A stretch of DNA of 25,138 nt from a virus. Location of the stretch: positions 1 through 25,138 of IMG/VR virus record IMGVR_UViG_3300038629_000147. One strand, given 5' to 3'. The notes beneath the pieces are model-generated. The model did no database searches. It saw only the letters and a program-made list of their open reading frames with translations, and was not told the DNA's origin. Shown here one piece after another: positions 16,016 to 22,819 of this stretch (positions within the stretch are counted from its first letter, which is position 1; each line of letters opens with the position of its first letter). Both the position numbers and the translations under genes were made by a program.

Positions 16016-16733
16016 GAGAGAAGTAAGAGTCCCAATCTATTTCGGTTTCGATGCCTACCGGAATCCTCGTTTGTGGCCCCAGGTATATACGGAGTTCCCC
16101 TTGAGCTTCAGCAAACTTCTTCGTGTACCAGATCGTGTTGACCTTTTCACCCTCAAGACCATCCTCGATCTCTTCGTAAATCTCTCTACACGCATAGCTG
16201 ACCAGCAAGGGTTCAACCAGGTGTTCCGGCAGGATCTCCACCTTCTCTGTTCGCATATCAATGCGATCAGGGTAACGCCAGTAATTCAGGCGAATGGTTT
16301 CTGAAGAAGAAGGCACTCGTTGGTAATACAAGTGCCTCCCTTTTATAGCCAAACCGACAATCCTACCTGTCTGATCGAGCATAGAAAACCAGCGAAGCAA
16401 CTGTACGGTGGACGGATAGATTTTGATCTGACGGTTGTGAGAGGTACTATGCGCCCACCTCAGATTGCGCTGATAATCTCTCGGCAGGGGTATATGATTC
16501 ACACCAGGATCGGTTTCGACATCAACGAAGGTTTCCAGATCCTCAATCAGATATTTCCCACAGATCCACCTCAAGCCGGTATTGAGCTTGTCCAGGATCT
16601 TGGCATAGGTGTAGGAAGCATCATCGATTTTGTCCTTAACCTTCTGAACCAGCGATTGGGCAACATCAAGGTGCGGTAGGACTTCGGCATAGGCTTCTAC
16701 TGCCGATAAGTTCGCATCAAGCGTGTTGGCCAT
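16008..16733 (-). CDS. Probable head-to-tail adaptor (241 aa)
   Basis: I chose the ATG at 16733, one base after the upstream stop, rather than an earlier in-frame codon 48 bases up that would overlap the preceding gene. Features are an N-terminal helical part (AQSLVQKVKDKIDDASYTYAKIL), then PLPRDYQRNLRWAHS, IVGLAIKGRHLYYQRVPSSS, LNYWRYPDRIDMRTEK, and helix LVEPLLVSYACREIYEEIEDG. This 'YP..YRRN..', 'YWRYP' then long-helix layout is that of short-tail phage adaptors (T7 gp11 and P22 gp4 roles) that bind the portal below the head. Its position between head genes and the nozzle gene fits. It has no enzymatic motif. Confidence 0.55.
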   Translation of the reverse strand: MANTLDANLSAVEAYAEVLPHLDVAQSLVQKVKDKIDDASYTYAKILDKLNTGLRWICGKYLIEDLETFVDVETDPGVNHIPLPRDYQRNLRWAHSTSHNRQIKIYPSTVQLLRWFSMLDQTGRIVGLAIKGRHLYYQRVPSSSETIRLNYWRYPDRIDMRTEKVEILPEHLVEPLLVSYACREIYEEIEDGLEGEKVNTIWYTKKFAEAQGELRIYLGPQTRIPVGIETEIDWDSYFSHG

Positions 16734-16734
16734 T

Positions 16735-16998
16735 TTAGTATCCTGTGGCTTCCCAGTAGCCGATTGAACTCGAATCCGCAACGATGGTCACGGCACTACC
16801 GGCCACCGGAAGGGACTCATTGACAACTGGCGCATTGGCCTGGACTGCGCTTCCCTGGTGCTGAAGCGCTAAGGTTTCACAACTGCGTAGGCCGGTATTG
16901 ATGTCTCCACCGCCAACGGACGAGCAATCAAACGTGCCAGAGTTTCGCCTTTTGTTGCCAAAAACTGTCTTTACGGTAATCGCACTTTCAAAAGCCAT
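16735..16998 (-). CDS. Small conserved phage structural protein (87 aa)
   Basis: The sequence MAFESAITVKTVFGNKRRNS, then GGGDINTGLRSCETLALQHQ and APVVNESLPVAGSAVTIVAD...GYWEATGY, is one I associate with a small conserved gene next to capsid/adaptor genes in podovirus-like phages. In those, an N-terminal 'T..KTVFGNKR...G' is followed by 'G.I.TGL' and 'NE..PV.G.AVTIV....G.W.A.G'. It is all-beta with no known function, and may be a decoration or head-completion protein. It precedes the adaptor gene with a one-base gap. Confidence 0.8.
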   Translation of the reverse strand: MAFESAITVKTVFGNKRRNSGTFDCSSVGGGDINTGLRSCETLALQHQGSAVQANAPVVNESLPVAGSAVTIVADSSSIGYWEATGY

Positions 16999-17024
16999 CT
17001 GCTTACCCTTTCGTTTTTGTGAAG

Positions 17025-17062
17025 AAACGAGAGGTAGGCAGACGTATGACTACCTCTCGTTT
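17025..17062 (-). terminator. Terminator-like hairpin between capsid-region genes
   Basis: The minus strand forms a perfect 13-bp stem (AAACGAGAGGTAG with CTACCTCTCGTTT) around a 12-base loop. It is followed by CTT rather than a full T-run, so termination would be weak. It sits in the 75-base gap after the 247-aa gene, a usual place for an attenuator or RNA-stability element that sets capsid-gene mRNA levels. Confidence 0.6.
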
Positions 17063-17073
17063 ATGGGTTTAGA

Positions 17074-17817
17074 TCAGTCGATCATCAGCCAAACCGGATT
17101 GTATTCGGTGTCTTTACCGGCAGTACCGAAAACGATGGCGTAAGGCTGGCAAATATCTACGGTGAGAGCGGTGGTAATAGCGATCATCGAGCCAGCGGTT
17201 GTGCCACCAATGGTCAGGATCGTACCGACTCCTGGAGTCGCTGTGGTCAGCACATTGGCCACGCCACCTGTCTGATTCCAGAAGAAGTGATTGGCCGGAA
17301 CAACCATCGGGGGAACTCCGGTCATAAAAGACTCTTCCGTTTGAGACTCGGTAACGCCATACCAGGGACTCTGCGTCAGGGTGAACTGAGTTGTCGTTGT
17401 GACCAGGGCCACCCGAATCGCATCGACCAAACCAACGATGATGGAGGTTCCTGAGAGGGCGACTGCACTTGACGAATTGATGAGGTATTGCTGGCCCTCA
17501 CCAGTACCGTCATTGGCCTGGAAATAGCCACCAGCGAAGAAATCCGCTGCATAAGCTGCAGCAGCAGAGGAGATGGTTTCCGAAATGGTCATAGCACCAA
17601 TCGCATGATCGCTGGCGCAATTCTCATCCATCACATCGGCTGCAATCGCTGGAGCGATATTGGCCTTACCGGGAGCCAGGGCTGAAGTTCCAGCCTTGGC
17701 ATACCGAAACTTGCGACCATCCTTGGTAATCCTCAGAGTGCCAACGGTTTCCTTGGCGACTGCGGAGGTGGCATAAAGTGGCTGAACGAATCCAGCACGT
17801 TTTAAGGGAGCGCTCAT
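17074..17817 (-). CDS. Probable capsid decoration/virion protein (247 aa)
   Basis: The start MSAPLKRAGFVQPLYATSA and ITKDGRKFRYAKAGTSALAPGKANIAPAIA match an abundant-looking, Ala/Gly/Thr-rich beta protein found just after the capsid gene in related phages. The middle has YFQANDGTGEGQQYLINSSS and the end PYAIVFGTAGKDTEYNPVWL. Low charge, small residues and position suggest a head decoration or minor capsid protein. There are no enzymatic motifs. AACAGGAGTAACAA precedes the ATG. The gene is bracketed by two hairpins (17846-17890 and 17025-17062), so it may have its own mRNA level. Confidence 0.65.
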   Translation of the reverse strand: MSAPLKRAGFVQPLYATSAVAKETVGTLRITKDGRKFRYAKAGTSALAPGKANIAPAIAADVMDENCASDHAIGAMTISETISSAAAAYAADFFAGGYFQANDGTGEGQQYLINSSSAVALSGTSIIVGLVDAIRVALVTTTTQFTLTQSPWYGVTESQTEESFMTGVPPMVVPANHFFWNQTGGVANVLTTATPGVGTILTIGGTTAGSMIAITTALTVDICQPYAIVFGTAGKDTEYNPVWLMID

Positions 17818-17845
17818 TTGTTACTCCTGTTGAAGCGCAGTTAAT

Positions 17846-17890
17846 CCGGCCCTCGCCCCGCTTCCTGGGGAATCTTTGTTTGAGGGCCGG
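17846..17890 (-). other. Long intergenic hairpin with inner stem
   Basis: The minus strand has CCGGCCCTC and GAGGGCCGG (9 bp, perfect) flanking a 27-base loop that itself contains a CCCC/GGGG pair. No T-run follows. It lies between the 59-aa paralogue and the 247-aa gene. An RNA processing or stabiliser role is possible; only the pairing is shown. Confidence 0.55.
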
Positions 17891-17904
17891 TTAGCCACTA
17901 TTGG

Positions 17905-18084
17905 CTAGGTGTCATAGATGATGTATCCAACACATTGATCCCGATCCCTAGAGGTGGGGTTGATGTCCATAGCCCGAATCGTCTTGGTGGTATCCACCGT
18001 TTCGATCTCGGTTGCCATCAGAGCTATCACCTCGGCATGGGTTCCAGGGGATGTCTTGAATGTTTCAACGGCATAATTAGCCAT
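17905..18084 (-). CDS. Small capsid-neighbour protein, short paralogue (59 aa)
   Basis: The product starts MANYAVETFKTSPGTHAEVI and ends NPTSRDRDQCVGYIIYDT. It aligns along its whole length with the first ~58 residues of the next gene upstream: the MANYAV start, TxxGTxxEVxAL, INPxSRDRDxC(V/I)G, and YD end are shared. Both genes have the same ribosome site and the same bases just before it (preceding TAG, AGGTGGATC, ATG), so this is a tandem gene duplication. It is a ferredoxin-like size with no catalytic motif. The role is unknown; the place directly after the capsid gene suggests a head protein or a nucleotide-level regulator. It lacks the C-terminal repeat unit carried by its twin. Confidence 0.8.
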   Translation of the reverse strand: MANYAVETFKTSPGTHAEVIALMATEIETVDTTKTIRAMDINPTSRDRDQCVGYIIYDT

Positions 18085-18093
18085 GATCCACCT

Positions 18094-18342
18094 CTAAGGG
18101 TTGGTCGTGATCGTAAGTGGCCCATCATCTTCAAGAACGTGATAGGCACTCTCTGCCTTGGCATAAGAGTCGTACATCACAAACCCGATACATCGGTCAC
18201 GGTCCCTGGAGACAGGGTTGATCCCTAGCATTCGCAGGGTTGCTGCGTTATCCAGGCTCTCGACAAATGTCTCCAGTAGAGCCTGGACCTCTTCGAGAGT
18301 ACCCAAGGGGGTCACATACGTTGAAACCGCATAGTTGGCCAT
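18094..18342 (-). CDS. Small capsid-neighbour protein with C-terminal fibre-repeat unit (82 aa)
   Basis: Residues 1-58 are paralogous to the 59-aa product downstream (MANYAVSTYVTPLGTLEEVQ ... NPVSRDRDRCIGFVMYDS). Residues ~63-82 add SAYHVLEDDGPLTITTNP. The HVLEDDGPLTI piece is the same half-repeat found many times in the 1785-aa fibre about 5-10 kb away, and the underlying bases are also close. The gene lies 9 bases after the major capsid gene with an AGGTGGATC-ATG start. Its function is unknown. The fusion of a fibre-type repeat to a head-region gene is unusual and could display or dock that unit at the capsid. Confidence 0.85.
   Translation of the reverse strand: MANYAVSTYVTPLGTLEEVQALLETFVESLDNAATLRMLGINPVSRDRDRCIGFVMYDSYAKAESAYHVLEDDGPLTITTNP
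18105..18150 (-). repeat. Orphan copy of the fibre repeat half-unit
   Basis: The minus-strand translation gives AYHVLEDDGPLTI. The matching plus-strand bases (GGCCCATCATCTTC followed by an A/G-rich stretch and TGA) recur in the giant fibre gene, for example near 8560 and 9630. It is a single unit at the C-terminus of the 82-aa gene and is absent from the 59-aa twin. Confidence 0.85.
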
Positions 18343-18351
18343 GATCCACCT

Positions 18352-19329
18352 CTACGAAACAGCGGAGTAAACGATATGGGCCTTCCTGTTGTTGACCACC
18401 AAGTTGCCGTCCCAATAGATTTTCATGGTCCGATCTTCTGGCGAATCAGGAATGACCTTCCACTTGTTCCTCATGTAGTACCCTTCTTGGTGAATCGCAA
18501 AACCGATGTGCCGACTGTTCAAGAAGAACATGGCGCTGGTGGGGCAAAAATCATCTGGGAAGATGTCTTTGCCTTCAAAGTGCAGACCTGTGAAACCAGC
18601 TTTGACCGCAGCGGAACCTTCGGTGGTAAACCGCTGTTGTACCTGGAGAATGTCTGCCACTATGTTCCAGAGAGCTTCGGTAGTGACTACCAGATTGGGT
18701 TTCCCGCCAACTCCGTCACGCAGCTTGGCTGCGGAGGCAGCGGTGCGGATCGTGTTCAGGGTAAGGGTTGTCGCTGTGCTGACATTCCTGCCTTCCCACG
18801 GCTTTGTGCCATCGACTGCAATCAGATCCTCTTCCTCGATAGCCCCATAAGGGACTCCAGCGGATTCGTTGCAGCAAGCAAGTACACCAGTTAAGCGAGT
18901 GGTATCCCCGCCAGCGGCATCGTAGATGGAGCCAGCCAGGAGTTTGGTGAGACTCTTCTGAGCGCCAGCCGTTCTTTGCTGAACTAGGCTGACTTCAGCG
19001 TACCGGCCAGCGTTCTTCAGAGTGTCGATTCGATAGATTGTAGCGTTGCCGTAGCTGTGCTTCCAATCAAAGTACGCAGCGGTCACCGACTCACGATCAT
19101 CGCTGACAACCGTGTCGCCCTTCTTGTAGAAGTGGGCTTCTTGGCCATCGTACTCTAATGGGATGCGGATCTTTTCGCCACCATCCGGCCTCTCCCACAG
19201 TCCCTTTTGCTGCTGCATCAGGTAAGTGAGAAGGAAGGAGGTGTAGAAATAGATGTCTACGGCCTTGCCCCCATCAGCCATGAAATAATCATTGGTGATG
19301 GACTCAAGTTCCTCGAACGGAAGTGCCAT
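18352..19329 (-). CDS. Major capsid protein, HK97-type (325 aa)
   Basis: The layout is typical of phage major capsid proteins: an N-terminal helix, then an extended beta region with KIRIPLEYDGQEAHFYKKGD and FDWKHSYGNATIYRIDTLKN (E-loop/P-domain), helix KSLTKLLAGSIYDA, the A-domain segment LRDGVGGKPNLVVTTEALWN, and the C-terminal strands GKDIFPDDFCPTSAMFFLNS and KWKVIPDSPEDRTMKIYWDGNLVV. It follows the acidic scaffolding-like gene, the expected order, and has a strong GGGAGGATCTACT ribosome site. At 325 aa it is in the normal range. It should self-assemble into the icosahedral head. Confidence 0.85.
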   Translation of the reverse strand: MALPFEELESITNDYFMADGGKAVDIYFYTSFLLTYLMQQQKGLWERPDGGEKIRIPLEYDGQEAHFYKKGDTVVSDDRESVTAAYFDWKHSYGNATIYRIDTLKNAGRYAEVSLVQQRTAGAQKSLTKLLAGSIYDAAGGDTTRLTGVLACCNESAGVPYGAIEEEDLIAVDGTKPWEGRNVSTATTLTLNTIRTAASAAKLRDGVGGKPNLVVTTEALWNIVADILQVQQRFTTEGSAAVKAGFTGLHFEGKDIFPDDFCPTSAMFFLNSRHIGFAIHQEGYYMRNKWKVIPDSPEDRTMKIYWDGNLVVNNRKAHIVYSAVS

Positions 19330-19354
19330 AGTAGATCCTCCCTACAGGAGCGAT

Positions 19355-20296
19355 CTAACCACCACTTCGTTGCTTTTGTCTTTCCTCGCTTCGTTTCGCA
19401 AGAACAGTAGTCAGACCGCCGAACTTTTGAGTGTTTTTCAGTTCCTGGGGGATCTGACTCGCCACCGTACTCGATCCAGTTGCACTCGGCCCACTTGGGA
19501 GCGTTTGAGTTTCCCTTTTGGCCCTGAGATCCTTCTCTATCTTTTCCCGCTCGTCCTTGACCCCCTCGGCAATTTTATCCTCGATGGTCTTGGCTTGCGT
19601 TAAAGCTAGGTAGGCTGAGATGGCATTGTGACCGGGGTTCGTTTGCATATAACGCTGCAACTCACCTCGATCCCACATATCATCGAACTCAGGGTTTTCC
19701 TTGGCAAACTCGTTGAAGGTATGCTCGACTTGGGCCTCGTAGTTCTGGTTCTGCATTTCGCCTCGCAATTCGCCCGAAAGCTCATGCTTGGCTTGCTGCA
19801 GGACGTTGACGTAATAACCCTTGGGATCGTCTTGCTGCCATTCCAACATCTGCTCATCCGACATTTTGGCGATGTCCTTAAAAGGCAAATCTCCCGAAGG
19901 CTTATCCCCAGGCTTCTGTGTTTTTACCGACTCAAGTTCCGTTTCGAGCTTCGTGGCCTTGGCTTCTGCAGCCGCCATCTTCTGGTGAAGCTCTTGGAAC
20001 CTGGGGTGCTTGTCGAACCGTTTGAACTCATCATCGGTGGTTTTACCCTTGCCCGAATCAGTCGGATCGGCTCCCTTGTCGGTCCCTTTGCCGTCTTTGG
20101 CCTCAGTCGCACCTTCCTGGTCACCTTCGGGTTTATCGCCCCCTTCAGGCGGTTGTCCTTCCTCTGGAATGGTCGGAATAGCCATATCCACAGTATGAAC
20201 AAGGTCACCTTCTGATGATGCCTTCGGTGGGGACGAGTCACCGGCTGCACCGGATTGACCGGCATCTGTATTTAGCGTCCCTTGATCGTCTGACAT
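19355..20296 (-). CDS. Scaffolding-like protein (313 aa)
   Basis: The first ~110 residues are acidic, disordered and low-complexity (Gly, Asp, Glu, Pro, Lys, with stretches such as EEGQPPEGGDKPEGDQEGAT). A helical/coiled-coil section follows (HQKMAAAEAKATKLETELES), then helices (EHTFNEFAKENPEFDDMWDR, LALTQAKTIEDKIAEGVKDE) and a basic C-terminus (KRSEERQKQRSGG). This make-up, and the place immediately before the capsid gene, are those of phage scaffolding proteins that guide capsid assembly through a basic C-terminal capsid-binding end. It has a GGAGGCCGT ribosome site. It is the first gene after the 20319 terminator. Confidence 0.8.
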   Translation of the reverse strand: MSDDQGTLNTDAGQSGAAGDSSPPKASSEGDLVHTVDMAIPTIPEEGQPPEGGDKPEGDQEGATEAKDGKGTDKGADPTDSGKGKTTDDEFKRFDKHPRFQELHQKMAAAEAKATKLETELESVKTQKPGDKPSGDLPFKDIAKMSDEQMLEWQQDDPKGYYVNVLQQAKHELSGELRGEMQNQNYEAQVEHTFNEFAKENPEFDDMWDRGELQRYMQTNPGHNAISAYLALTQAKTIEDKIAEGVKDEREKIEKDLRAKRETQTLPSGPSATGSSTVASQIPQELKNTQKFGGLTTVLAKRSEERQKQRSGG

Positions 20297-20318
20297 ACGG
20301 CCTCCATGTGAATTGAGT

Positions 20319-20358
20319 AAAAAAAAAGGCCCAACTCCCCCAAGGGAATCGAGCCTTT
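20319..20358 (-). terminator. Intrinsic terminator before the scaffold/capsid genes
   Basis: On the minus strand AAAGGCTCGATTCCC pairs with GGGAGTTGGGCCTTT (15 bp with three G-T pairs) around a TTGG loop, followed by nine T. It separates the accessory cassette (ending at 20386) from the scaffold gene starting at 20296. A capsid-gene promoter would therefore have to sit in or upstream of it, or transcription must read through. Confidence 0.85.
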
Positions 20359-20385
20359 ACTAGAATCCGCTCTTTCTATGCGGAG

Positions 20386-20607
20386 CTAGTCAGGGATCGG
20401 CTCAACGCAAGTCGTGCTTACGCTGAGTGATTGTTCGATGCTTTGTGAGGCGCATCGAATCCCACCTTGATAAAAATCAAGGGTGATTATTAGTCTGCCA
20501 GTAAATTCCAAATCTGTCAAATGCACGACATAGTTAGCGACCTTTTTTAGCGGGTCGCTGTTTAACCTTGGGCTTTTTGGCCCTTTTCTTGTTGGTGTCT
20601 TTTCCAT
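20386..20607 (-). CDS. Small hypothetical phage protein (73 aa)
   Basis: The first ~25 residues are basic and Pro-rich (MEKTPTRKGPKSPRLNSDPL). The rest looks like a compact beta fold (YVVHLTDLEFTGRLIITLDF then YQGGIRCASQSIEQSL), a pattern I associate with small phage 'F.G.I.I.F..GGI......E.SL' proteins of unknown function. The ribosome site before the ATG is weak. The frame is the same as that of the FN3-like gene upstream and is separated from it only by a TAG and 19 sense codons. It ends just before the terminator at 20319-20358. Confidence 0.65.
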   Translation of the reverse strand: MEKTPTRKGPKSPRLNSDPLKKVANYVVHLTDLEFTGRLIITLDFYQGGIRCASQSIEQSLSVSTTCVEPIPD

Positions 20608-20664
20608 CTGTGATAGTTTCTGCTTGGTTTCCCGCTTTCTTCCAATCTTTCTTCGGCCAAATCT

Positions 20665-21183
20665 CTACGGTACAGGTTTTGGCTGGAGTTTTGTGCTTGG
20701 GAGGGCAGCGAAAAACCTTATACCAAAATCATTGCCGGTCCCATCTCCGTCCGTATCAGCGCAATCGGCTGGATTATCCGACCAAGCGAACGTACTTTCT
20801 GCTAATTGCTCGTTGGTCCCATCCTCGATGTGGAGTGCCTTTACACCGACAACGTAGGAGCCTTTCTGGTTAAGCGTAATAGTAAGCTCGGTTGCCGTGA
20901 TAGGTGGATCTGTAATCTTTGTTGGATTCGCATGATTAGGGTCTGTAGCCTTGTTTGCCAGCCACACTTCGTACTCAACATGAGTGCCAGCGGGGATCGG
21001 ATCTCCATCGGTGTCAACGGGAACAGCGTCCCACATCACAGTTGCTTGATTGGCTGTTACCCACTCGATACCCCAGGCAGCGGTAGTGAAGGTGAAGAGA
21101 GCAATCACCAAAACTGAGACTGTTGCTAAAAACAATCCTCTGACTTTCTTAACTCCTCTGCGTAAACTCCTTCGTCTGGACAT
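20665..21183 (-). CDS. Secreted FN3-like protein with signal segment (172 aa)
   Basis: I start at the ATG at 21183 because GGAGGAGACAGCC precedes it; a GTG five codons upstream is less likely. Residues 1-38 form an N-terminal signal or anchor: basic n-region MSRRRSLRRGVKKVRG, then the hydrophobic core LFLATVSVLVIALFTFTTAA. The mature part has fibronectin type III-like strands (ANQATVMWDAVPVDTDG, HVEYEVWLANKAT, TELTITLNQKGSYVVGVKAL) and a Ca-binding-looking DTDGDGTGND near the end. A signal peptide is unusual for a protein coded among head genes. It may act at the host envelope, for example in adsorption blocking or superinfection exclusion, which is inference. It overlaps the methyltransferase-like gene by 58 bases. 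Confidence 0.75.
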   Translation of the reverse strand: MSRRRSLRRGVKKVRGLFLATVSVLVIALFTFTTAAWGIEWVTANQATVMWDAVPVDTDGDPIPAGTHVEYEVWLANKATDPNHANPTKITDPPITATELTITLNQKGSYVVGVKALHIEDGTNEQLAESTFAWSDNPADCADTDGDGTGNDFGIRFFAALPSTKLQPKPVP

Positions 21184-21815
21184 GGCTGTCTCCTCCACGA
21201 TTTAGGTTTCCTCCTTAGATCCTTCCAAGCCAGTATGTTACCTCCTTTCGTATCTTTCTCGCCCATTAAGTGAACAGCGAACCCCCTTCTTAGGAAGAAC
21301 TCAGGGGTTAGCGGTGTACGATAAACATCTTTTGGGTGCAGGAGTTCATCCTCACCGTTTTGGTATGGGTAGTTGCCCCAAGGATTCATTGCGACTAGAA
21401 GTTCGGTGCATACTGCTTCAAGTGAGGCAAGGGCGAGATCGATCTTTTTTACTTCCTCCAAAAGACCTGGGCCGTTAATCCACAAACCGACATCATAGCT
21501 CCTTCTAGCACCCAGGAGCCGCCCATTGCCTATATCGTCAATGTAGACATTTTGTATCCAGGGATATTTTTTAAGAACGGCATTGGCCCGATCCTCATCG
21601 ATCTCGAAAACCTCGACTTGAGCATTGAAAAAGTCGTAGGCCATTGCCAGCGAATATCTAAAATCGAATTGCTCTATACTGGCTCCAACGTAAAGGAAGC
21701 TGCGCCTACTCCAAATCTGCGGAATGTAACTCTCCAGTTGCATCTGCCTAATCATTTCCGCATCACGTTGCTTGGGTGGTTCCGTCATAAGCGAGTTGCG
21801 ATCATTCTCTGCCAT
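21126..21815 (-). CDS. Class I SAM-dependent methyltransferase-like protein (229 aa)
   Basis: A Rossmann-type order is visible: motif I-like strand FLYVGAS at 40-46, acidic strand end VFEID at 69-73 (ribose-binding position), an acidic turn YIDDIGN, then strand DVGLWINGPG at 108-117 and ELLVAMNPWG at 139-147. The glycine loop is reduced (GAS rather than GxGxG), so it could be a divergent or inactive enzyme. The substrate is unknown. It sits next to a pyruvyl transferase-like gene and overlaps its small upstream neighbour, suggesting a joint role in modifying a glycan or a virion protein. Catalysis is inferred, not shown. Confidence 0.55.
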   Translation of the reverse strand: MAENDRNSLMTEPPKQRDAEMIRQMQLESYIPQIWSRRSFLYVGASIEQFDFRYSLAMAYDFFNAQVEVFEIDEDRANAVLKKYPWIQNVYIDDIGNGRLLGARRSYDVGLWINGPGLLEEVKKIDLALASLEAVCTELLVAMNPWGNYPYQNGEDELLHPKDVYRTPLTPEFFLRRGFAVHLMGEKDTKGGNILAWKDLRRKPKSWRRQPCPDEGVYAEELRKSEDCF

Positions 21816-21963
21816 CTTCTTTTTCCTTTCGTGGACATTTGTACTTTCGCTTTTTTGCTGGTACGGCCTTGGCCGATTTGCCTAAGTAATATGCTTCGTA
21901 AAAGCAGTAATGCTTCCCCTGCCACCCCCCATAGGCGGGACAGGGGTTACACGATTTCGACAT
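21802..21963 (-). CDS. Small cysteine protein (53 aa)
   Basis: ATG at 21963 lies inside the end of the pyruvyl transferase-like gene, and the stop at 21802 lies inside the start of the methyltransferase-like gene, filling a gap that would otherwise be 131 bases. The product starts MSKSCNPCPAYGGWQGKHYC and ends KYKCPRKEKEDGRE, with cysteines at 5, 8, 20 and 43 and a Lys/Arg-rich second half. This suits a small zinc- or nucleic-acid-binding protein. I do not recognise the family. The reading frame, overlaps at both ends and conserved-type CxxC argue that it is real. Confidence 0.65.
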   Translation of the reverse strand: MSKSCNPCPAYGGWQGKHYCFYEAYYLGKSAKAVPAKKRKYKCPRKEKEDGRE

Positions 21964-22819
21964 GGGTATTCACTAACTGCCATATAAACTCACAACCCTT
22001 TAGCGCTGCATCCCGCAACTCTTTCATTTTTAGACCTCGCAAATCTTCGAGATCCTTAAATTTTGGCGTATAAGGGCCATAATAGATTGCCGGAACGTCC
22101 CAATAAACCGCTGCAACTCCAGGGTGATACCTAGCTGTGTGAACCATATCCAGAGTGCCGATGAAACCCATGAATTTTCTAGGCTGCAGTCTCATCCCAG
22201 GAATGCCTAGCTTTGGCTCATGTTCATAACCATCACTTGGATGCTCAAGAACCAGTTGGCAGTCATTCCCCTGGCCCATTTCATGTTGCATAAGAACTCC
22301 AGCCCTCATCTTCCTGGCTGTGGTAAACGATTTATTGAAGAGTTTCCTCTTGTCTTCTGGGTTCCACTCTTGAGGCTCGACTAGAAACGCAAAGTCAGGT
22401 GCGATAACCGGATGCCCCCCGGTAGTTCCCATGTAGTTCATTGCAGAGAATTTGCCTCTGGCTATGGCAGGGATCTTGACAACCATCTTCGGATCTGGCC
22501 GGTGGAAACTCGTTGGGCCATAGACGTAGTGGACATGGTGTGATTTTGCCTGGGCAATGTAGAAGGCTCTCATCCTGTCATAATCGTGGAGAGTCCCGCC
22601 AAGATCGACTGCTATGTCGGCCCATTGAAAAGCTACAGCCGATGCGTTGGGCCAAGTGAACTCATGCTCCAAGCTAGGCCACAAGGACTTGTCTTGCATC
22701 TCGTTGACAGCAGAGATTTTGGCATCTTGATCGAAGGTGCGGATACCGTTCAAAAAGCCCTCCATCTTCAACCGGCCAGCGACATCACGGCTGCTTGTAT
22801 TCACTATCAGGTAATTCAT
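21947..22819 (-). CDS. Polysaccharide pyruvyl transferase-like protein (290 aa)
   Basis: I start at the ATG at 22819 (MNYLIVNTSSRDVAGRLKME) with GAGG before it, because the 20 residues upstream only overlap the previous gene. Signs of the family are WADIAVDLGGTLHDYD at 66-81 (the 'D..i..GGG.L.D' position), HYVYGPTSF at 97-105, GHPVIAPDFAFLVE at 135-148, and near the end MVHTARYHPGVAAVYWDVPA followed by GPYTPK (the 'R.H....A...gvP.i...y..K' position). Such enzymes transfer pyruvate from PEP to sugars of capsules or cell-wall glycans. A phage copy could modify host surface or virion glycans. Key residues cannot be confirmed without alignment. Confidence 0.55.
   Translation of the reverse strand: MNYLIVNTSSRDVAGRLKMEGFLNGIRTFDQDAKISAVNEMQDKSLWPSLEHEFTWPNASAVAFQWADIAVDLGGTLHDYDRMRAFYIAQAKSHHVHYVYGPTSFHRPDPKMVVKIPAIARGKFSAMNYMGTTGGHPVIAPDFAFLVEPQEWNPEDKRKLFNKSFTTARKMRAGVLMQHEMGQGNDCQLVLEHPSDGYEHEPKLGIPGMRLQPRKFMGFIGTLDMVHTARYHPGVAAVYWDVPAIYYGPYTPKFKDLEDLRGLKMKELRDAALKGCEFIWQLVNTHVEIV

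Noticed and set aside
19606-20265. Alternative-frame ORFs across the scaffold gene (both strands)
   Set aside because: The scaffold frame fits codon pattern, composition and context; the others are rich in Arg/Ser/Pro and lack starts with ribosome sites.
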